DNA from: Azonexaceae bacterium
GTDB taxonomy: Bacteria > Pseudomonadota > Gammaproteobacteria > Burkholderiales > Rhodocyclaceae
DNA length: 9,905 bases
Direction: 5' to 3'
Assembly (NCBI GenBank): GCA_009469685.1
Contig: SSTA01000181.1
Span: 1-9,905, forward strand
Part shown: positions 5,787-9,905 of the stretch, one piece after another
Position numbering within the stretch: position 1 is the first letter of the stretch
Layout of the letters: the number at the start of each line of letters is the position of its first letter
Made by a program: the position numbers and the translations under genes
Notes under the pieces: model-generated
What the model was told of the DNA's origin: nothing
Databases searched by the model: none
Seen by the model: only the letters and a program-made list of their open reading frames with translations

Positions 5787-6385
5787 CAGGAAGACGGGGC
5801 GAGCCTTTGTACCAGTTGGGCCATGGCCCGAGCCCGATGGGAAATACGATTCTTTTCTTCGGCATCCAGCTCGGCCATGGTCTTGCCTAGCTCGGGAATC
5901 CAGAACAGGGGATCGTAGCCGAAGCCCCCGCTTCCCCGCAGGGCGGCAAGCATGTGTCCGTGGCACTCGCCTTCGGCGATGATGGGTCGAGGATCGTCGG
6001 CCGCACGGAGCAGGACGAGGACGCAGGCAAAATGGGCACCGCGCTGGGCCATGTCGGGATAGCGCGCCAGGTCGGCCAGCAGTCTTTCATTGTTGCGGGC
6101 GTCCGACTTCGGTTCTCCGGCATAGCGGGCCGAGATCACGCCGGGGGCGCCGCCGAGGGCGTCGACGCATAAGCCGGAATCGTCTGCCAGGGCGGGCAAA
6201 CCCGTGGCCCGCGCCGCGTGGCGCGCTTTCTCCAGGGCATTCTCGACAAAAGTGCAGTGGGGCTCGTCGGCCTCGGCCACACCCAACGCTTCCTGCGGGA
6301 CGATCTCGATTCCGAGCGGGGCCAGGAGAGTCTGGAGTTCGTTAACCTTCTTCCGATTGTTGGAGGCGAGGCACAGGCGCTTCAT
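5786..6385 (-). CDS. rdgB: RdgB/HAM1-type dITP/XTP pyrophosphatase
   Basis: The 199-aa product is a cytosolic house-cleaning nucleotide pyrophosphatase. It hydrolyses dITP, ITP and XTP to the monophosphate, keeping deaminated purines out of nucleic acids. The family signature is clear. [10 protein letters not shown] (8-17) supplies the SxxxxKxxE substrate motif, followed by [14 protein letters not shown] (67-79), GVISARYAG (82-90), [12 protein letters not shown] (154-164) and the terminal SHRARA (182-187). The start at 6385 ([10 protein letters not shown]) is the family N-terminus; the frame runs further upstream only as shadow of rph. The ATG overlaps the rph stop by four bases (ATGA on the minus strand), and the stop overlaps hemW. 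Despite the similar name it is unrelated to rdgC; both were named from recombination-dependent growth screens. Confidence 0.96.
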   Translation of the reverse strand: MKRLCLASNNRKKVNELQTLLAPLGIEIVPQEALGVAEADEPHCTFVENALEKARHAARATGLPALADDSGLCVDALGGAPGVISARYAGEPKSDARNNERLLADLARYPDMAQRGAHFACVLVLLRAADDPRPIIAEGECHGHMLAALRGSGGFGYDPLFWIPELGKTMAELDAEEKNRISHRARAMAQLVQRLAPSS

Positions 6386-7098
6386 GAGACGAGCGCCGTT
6401 TCCTGCGCGGCGATCAGGCGCCGGATGCCAGCTTCGGCGAGGTCCACGAGGGCGTTCATCTGGGTTCGGGTGAAAGGCTCGCCCTCCGCGGTACCCTGGA
6501 TTTCCACCAGACCGCCGGCACCCGTCATGACGACGTTCATGTCGGTGTCGCAGGCCGAATCCTCGGGATAGTCGAGATCGAGGACGGGCGCCCCCTTGAA
6601 GAGGCCGACCGATACCGCGGCGACGTGATCCCGGACCGGATTGGCGGCCAGCTTGCCGGCCCTGACCAAGCCATCGCAAGCGTCGAACAAGGCGACCCAG
6701 GCGCCGGTGATCGACGCGCAGCGGGTCCCACCATCGGCCTGGAGCACGTCGCAGTCGAGCGTGATCTGGCGCTCGCCCAGGGCCTGGAGGTCCACGACGG
6801 CCCGCAGACTGCGGCCGATCAGGCGCTGAATTTCCTGGGTCCGGCCGCTCTGCTTGCCCTTGGCCGCTTCGCGCGGACTCCGGGTATGGGTCGAACGGGG
6901 CAGCATGCCGTACTCGGCCGTCACCCAGCCGCTGCCCTTGCCGCGCAGAAATGAGGGGACCGATTCTTCGACACTCGCGGTGCACAGTACCCGGGTTTCG
7001 CCCATTTCGATGAGCACCGATCCTTCGGCGTGACAGGTAAAACGGCGGGTAAGCCGGAGGGGACGGAGCTCGTCCGGTTGACGCTGACTGGGACGCAT
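6382..7098 (-). CDS. rph: RNase PH, 3'-to-5' phosphorolytic tRNA exoribonuclease
   Basis: At 238 aa this matches RNase PH exactly in length. The enzyme trims 3' extensions of tRNA precursors using inorganic phosphate, and works as a hexameric ring. Visible landmarks are [14 protein letters not shown] at the N-terminus, the long [16 protein letters not shown] segment (62-77) and [17 protein letters not shown] with Arg86. GGTR with Arg126 completes the phosphate-binding pair, and [15 protein letters not shown] (174-188) contains the catalytic-site Asp180 and Asp186. The C-terminus is full length, so it is not a truncated allele like rph-1 of E. coli K-12. The start is 8 bp downstream of the PP2C stop, with a short AGGG as possible Shine-Dalgarno. 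The stop overlaps rdgB. Confidence 0.97.
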   Translation of the reverse strand: MRPSQRQPDELRPLRLTRRFTCHAEGSVLIEMGETRVLCTASVEESVPSFLRGKGSGWVTAEYGMLPRSTHTRSPREAAKGKQSGRTQEIQRLIGRSLRAVVDLQALGERQITLDCDVLQADGGTRCASITGAWVALFDACDGLVRAGKLAANPVRDHVAAVSVGLFKGAPVLDLDYPEDSACDTDMNVVMTGAGGLVEIQGTAEGEPFTRTQMNALVDLAEAGIRRLIAAQETALVS

Positions 7099-7106
7099 GG
7101 AAAGCC

Positions 7107-8024
7107 CTATTTCTTGGGGGTGTATTTGTCGATGGCCAAGCGGATTTCTTCGATAGCCTGCTCGATTTCGTCTTCCGAGAGGTCGGTTTTTGCGCTCGGG
7201 TTGCGGCCGAATTCGTCGAGGCGGGTCGTCACCTGGTCCATGGTCATGGCCTGGGTCGAGACCGAGGATTCGGAAGGCTCGACGTAGGATTCCTCCCAGC
7301 GCACGGCTACCATGGAGAGGTTGTCACCCTGGGTGCCGCCCTTGACTTCCGCCTGGGCCATGACCATGGGAGCCGCCTGGAGCAGGTTGGCGCCCTTGAG
7401 GGTCACCGCCATGGACTCTCCGGAAGTCACTCCCCACAGTCCATCGGAACAGACCAGAATGATGTCGCCGTCCTCGAGGGGGGTCTTGCGGGAAAATTCG
7501 ATCTCCGGCGCCTGACCGCCCCCCAGGCAACTGTAGATTTTGTTGCGCTCCGGATGCACCGCGGCCTGGGCTTCGCTGATCACCCCTTCCTCCATCAGCA
7601 GCCGGACTCGCGAATGATCCTTGGTCTGGGCGACCACCTTGCCGCGGCGCATGAGGAAGAGCCGTGAATCTCCCGCGTGAGCCCAGTAGGCCAGGCTGTC
7701 CTGGATCAGGCAGGCAACGCAGGTGGTGCGGGGCGAATCGTTGAGCCGGTGTTTGGCCGAATAATCCAGGATGGCGTGATGGGCGTTGGTCATTCCTTTC
7801 TGAAGGAAGCGGAAGGGGTCGCCCACACCCGGATGGGCCTCCTGCTGAAAGCTGTCGGTGAGGGTCTGCACGGCAATCTGAGCAGCAATCTCACCGTAAA
7901 AGTGCCCCCCCATCCCATCGGCCACCACCATCAGCAGGGCGTCGCGGGAATAGCAGTAGGCGACACGGTCCTCGTTGTTGGCGCGCCCGCCTTGACGCGA
8001 CTCCTGATAAATCGTGAATCTCAT
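7107..8024 (-). CDS. PP2C-family Ser/Thr protein phosphatase with a C-terminal tail
   Basis: The start at MRFTIYQ (8024) gives 305 aa. It uses an ATG overlapping the kinase stop (ATGA) with AGGGAG about 10 bp upstream, rather than an in-frame start at 8069. The metal-dependent PP2C motifs appear in order: NNEDR (16-20, Asp19), VVADGMGG (33-40, Asp36), HAGDSRLF (117-124), VCSDGLWG (191-198, Asp194) and [11 protein letters not shown] (233-243, Asp234). The enzyme should remove phosphate from Ser/Thr residues using two Mn/Mg ions. The catalytic domain ends near residue 245. A tail of about 60 residues follows: a Ser/Thr-rich part ([11 protein letters not shown]), then an acidic, probably helical part ([18 protein letters not shown]). 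No signal peptide or membrane helix is present. Its partner is almost certainly the overlapping kinase. Confidence 0.94.
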   Translation of the reverse strand: MRFTIYQESRQGGRANNEDRVAYCYSRDALLMVVADGMGGHFYGEIAAQIAVQTLTDSFQQEAHPGVGDPFRFLQKGMTNAHHAILDYSAKHRLNDSPRTTCVACLIQDSLAYWAHAGDSRLFLMRRGKVVAQTKDHSRVRLLMEEGVISEAQAAVHPERNKIYSCLGGGQAPEIEFSRKTPLEDGDIILVCSDGLWGVTSGESMAVTLKGANLLQAAPMVMAQAEVKGGTQGDNLSMVAVRWEESYVEPSESSVSTQAMTMDQVTTRLDEFGRNPSAKTDLSEDEIEQAIEEIRLAIDKYTPKK

Positions 8025-8971
8025 TTTTTGGCTGCTCCCTTGATCTTGCCGACCACGCGGTTGATCCATCCAGGAGGCTTCTTCTCGGTCGGCGGGGTGA
8101 TCGCTTCGACCAGAGCCTTCTGAAGAGCGAAAACGCTCTGCGGCCGGTAGAGGTGGTTGAGATTAAGACACCAATCGATGATTTCCAGCAGCCGGTCCGA
8201 GTACTGGCCATCCCAGCGCACCATCGCCGGGGTGAGCGAGTCCTTCTTGATGCGGTCGTCGGCCGCCTGCGGCGCGCAACCGGCAAGACAGGCATACATG
8301 GACGCGCCGACACTGTAGATATCGCTCCAGGGACCGAGGTCGTTACGCGACCCGTAGTGTTCCGGGGACGCGAAACCCGGGGTGTACATGGGTTTGAGCA
8401 TGGGCTGATCCGAGGCCAAGGTCTGACGGGCAGCGCCAAAGTCGATCAGAACCGGCGCATTGTCGGTTCGCATGTAGACATTCGAGGGCTTGATGTCCAG
8501 ATGAAGCAGCTTGTTGGAATGGACTTCCCGCAGACCATTGAGCATGCGGGTGAAAAGCCCTCGCATAAAGCGTTCGGAAATATGGCCCTGATGCTTCTGG
8601 ATGAATTCCTGCAGGGTTCGCCCATGCTCATATTCCATGACCATATAGACGGTATCGTTGGCGCGGAAGAAATTGAGCACTCGAATTACATTGGGATGGG
8701 AAAGGCGGGCCAAAGCCCGTCCTTCCTCGAAAAAGCATTTCATCCCGTAGCGGAAGGCGGCCTGGTGATCGGGTGCGATCTGGGGTTTGATCTCGCCTTC
8801 GCCGCGCAGAGCCAGACTGTTGGGCAGGTATTCCTTGATGGCGACCTGACGCCCCTCCAGATCCTGAGCGAGATAGACAATCGAAAACCCGCCCAGGGAA
8901 AGCTGGCGCTCGATGGTGTATTCCTCAAGTTGGAACCCGTTCGGAAGAGCGTGGTTGGCTTGTTGAGCCAT
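8021..8971 (-). CDS. Cytosolic eukaryotic-like Ser/Thr protein kinase
   Basis: I take the ATG at 8971 (316 aa) rather than the TTG one codon earlier. A weak GGGA precedes it. The kinase fold is complete: glycine loop LSLGGFSIVYLA (25-36), ATP-binding Lys46 in VAIKEY, helix-C glutamate in FFEEGRALARL (81-90), hinge VMEYEHGRTL (111-120), catalytic loop HLDIKPSNV (157-165) with Asp159, DFGAAR (178-182), activation-segment end YTPGFASPEHYG (196-207) and DIYSVGASMYACLAG. The catalytic loop is HLD rather than HRD, so it is a non-RD kinase. The glycine loop has Ser in two positions where Gly is usual. There is no transmembrane or sensor domain. The protein ends in a short Pro-rich basic tail (TPPTEKKPPGWINRVVGKIK). 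The ATGA overlap with the PP2C gene implies a working kinase/phosphatase pair. Substrates are unknown. Confidence 0.94.
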   Translation of the reverse strand: MAQQANHALPNGFQLEEYTIERQLSLGGFSIVYLAQDLEGRQVAIKEYLPNSLALRGEGEIKPQIAPDHQAAFRYGMKCFFEEGRALARLSHPNVIRVLNFFRANDTVYMVMEYEHGRTLQEFIQKHQGHISERFMRGLFTRMLNGLREVHSNKLLHLDIKPSNVYMRTDNAPVLIDFGAARQTLASDQPMLKPMYTPGFASPEHYGSRNDLGPWSDIYSVGASMYACLAGCAPQAADDRIKKDSLTPAMVRWDGQYSDRLLEIIDWCLNLNHLYRPQSVFALQKALVEAITPPTEKKPPGWINRVVGKIKGAAKK

Positions 8972-8989
8972 CAATGTCCCGGTTATGAT
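8960..8989 (+). promoter_or_regulatory. Possible yicC promoter inside the kinase 5' end
   Basis: A -10-like TATGAT (8984-8989; 5/6) is preceded by weak -35 candidates: TTGTTG (8960-8965, 18-bp spacer) or TTGAGC (8963-8968, 15-bp spacer). Transcription would begin near 8996, about 56 nt before the yicC start. The -35 is weak, so this is tentative. Confidence 0.3.
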
Positions 8990-9003
8990 GCATTTTTCCA
9001 GCC

Positions 9004-9032
9004 ATTTTCGGTTCTCGGGCCTGACCTGTAAA
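9004..9032 (-). promoter_or_regulatory. Sigma70-type promoter of the kinase-PP2C-rph-rdgB-hemW operon
   Basis: On the minus strand TTTACA (9032-9027; 5/6 to the -35 consensus), a 17-bp spacer and GAAAAT (9009-9004; 4/6 to the -10) lie just upstream of the kinase. The start point would be near 8997, leaving a leader of about 26 nt before the ATG at 8971. It is the only good promoter I see for the five-gene block. Confidence 0.5.
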
Positions 9033-9051
9033 GCCGAGATTCCCTGATACC

Positions 9052-9905
9052 ATGATCTTCAGTATGACCGGCTATGCGGTAAAAACCCGCGACGTCGAGC
9101 GAGGCACGCTGCAACTCGAGCTCAAGAGCGTCAATTCCCGCTTCCTCGACCTCCATTTCCGCACCGCCGACGAACTCCGCTTTGTCGAGATTCCCCTGCG
9201 GGAGCTCTTCGTCAGCCGGCTTGCCCGGGGCAAAGTCGAATGCCGCCTGGCCTACAACGGCACCGCCGGTCGTGTCGACCAGATGGTCCTGCGCGGCGAC
9301 CTGGTCGCCACCCTCGCCAATCTGGACCGCCAGGTCCGCACCGCCCTGCCCGACGCGCCCCCCCTCGGCGTGAATGACATCCTGCGCTGGCCCGGGATCT
9401 TCGGCGACCAGACAGTCGATTTCCCCGCCATGGCGCCGGCGGTGCTGGAACTCGCGGAAGCGGTCCTGGGTGATTTCGCCGCCACCCGTGCCCGGGAGGG
9501 AGCCAAGCTGGCCACCATGATCGCCGACCGGGTCGCCCGTATGCGGGAAATCGTCGCCTCCGTCGGCCCGCGCATCCCCGAGGCCCAGGCGCTCTTCACC
9601 GATAAACTCCGCCAGCGTTTGCAGGAGGCTCTGGGAAACAGCAGCGAAGAGCGCATCCTCCAGGAAGTGGCGGTCTTCGCCACCCGAATCGACGTGGCCG
9701 AGGAACTGTCGCGCCTGGTGGCCCACCTGGACGAAGTGGATCGCATTCTCAAGGAAGGCGGAGCCTGCGGGAAGCGCCTCGACTTCCTCATGCAGGAACT
9801 CAACCGGGAAGCCAATACCCTGGGGTCGAAGTCGGCGGTCACCGAGGTTTCCCAGGCATCGATGGAACTCAAGCTGCTCATCGAGCAGATGCGCGAGCAG
9901 ATCCA
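9052..9905 (+). CDS. yicC: YicC/YloC-family endoribonuclease, 3' end outside window
   Basis: The frame is open from ATG 9052 to the window edge (284 complete codons). It begins MIFSMTGYAV, the family N-terminus, followed by LELKSVNSRFLDLHFR, RGKVECRLAY and VNDILRWPGIF. The C-terminal part holds the family's conserved block: ATRIDVAEELSRLVAHLDEV, CGKRLDFLMQELNREANTLG and SMELKLLIEQMREQI. The E. coli homologue ends only a few residues after the same EQMREQI, so the gene is nearly complete here. YicC proteins have been reported as endoribonucleases acting on small RNAs in E. coli; B. subtilis YloC is related. An alternative start at 9064 would give MTGYA. Divergent from the kinase operon with an 80-bp gap. 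In proteobacteria gmk often follows, which cannot be checked here. Confidence 0.95.
   Translation, partial: MIFSMTGYAVKTRDVERGTLQLELKSVNSRFLDLHFRTADELRFVEIPLRELFVSRLARGKVECRLAYNGTAGRVDQMVLRGDLVATLANLDRQVRTALPDAPPLGVNDILRWPGIFGDQTVDFPAMAPAVLELAEAVLGDFAATRAREGAKLATMIADRVARMREIVASVGPRIPEAQALFTDKLRQRLQEALGNSSEERILQEVAVFATRIDVAEELSRLVAHLDEVDRILKEGGACGKRLDFLMQELNREANTLGSKSAVTEVSQASMELKLLIEQMREQI

Noticed and set aside
4854..5918. 354-aa plus-strand open frame opposite hemW
   Set aside because: Antisense shadow: hemW has every radical-SAM/HemW motif on the minus strand, and this frame gives low-complexity G/R/V-rich protein.
8153..9031. 292-aa plus-strand open frame opposite the kinase gene
   Set aside because: The minus strand encodes a complete kinase with all catalytic motifs; the plus frame has no recognisable domain.

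Overview
The window looks like ordinary chromosome from a high-GC betaproteobacterium, most likely Rhodocyclales (Azoarcus/Thauera/Dechloromonas-like). This rests on protein character and gene order (thiS-thiG-trmB; kinase-PP2C-rph-rdgB-hemW beside a divergent yicC) and is inference, because no rRNA or other taxonomic marker is present. No mobile element, CRISPR array, tRNA or rRNA was seen.

Left block, + strand (1-3932): the 3' part of a short-chain dehydrogenase/reductase, then thiS, thiG, trmB, a 91-aa protein of unknown function, rdgC and ychJ. Spacing is tight (GTGA overlap thiG/trmB, ATGA overlap rdgC/ychJ, 10-11 bp elsewhere). The exception is a 110-bp gap between thiS and thiG that holds a degenerate direct repeat. 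ThiS and ThiG build the thiazole half of thiamine. TrmB makes m7G46 in tRNA. RdgC is a DNA-binding recombination modulator. YchJ is a cysteine-motif protein of unclear role.

Middle (3933-4580): a sparsely coding stretch on the + strand. A good sigma70-type promoter (TTTACC-17-TAGAAT) is followed by a 62-aa arginine-rich small ORF, then a weak hairpin, then a well-started 70-aa two-helix membrane protein. The latter ends 16 bp from the convergent hemW. Neither small protein was recognised.

Right block, - strand (read from 8971 down to 4581): a cytosolic Ser/Thr protein kinase, a PP2C-type phosphatase, rph (RNase PH), rdgB (dITP/XTP pyrophosphatase) and hemW (radical-SAM haem chaperone). Four of the five genes are joined by start/stop overlaps, and PP2C and rph lie 8 bp apart, so this looks like one translationally coupled operon. 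It has a plausible promoter at 9004-9032. A kinase and phosphatase acting on Ser/Thr thus sit at the head of an RNA-maturation, nucleotide-sanitation and haem operon. yicC (an endoribonuclease family) runs the other way from 9052 and leaves the window a few codons before its expected end.

Most genes are well-known housekeeping families. The items most worth a second look are the kinase/phosphatase pair (non-RD kinase with an atypical glycine loop; phosphatase with a Ser/Thr-rich and acidic C-terminal tail), the promoter-linked arginine-rich small ORF, the small membrane protein, and the 91-aa orphan between trmB and rdgC. I found no convincing evidence of a wholly new system.
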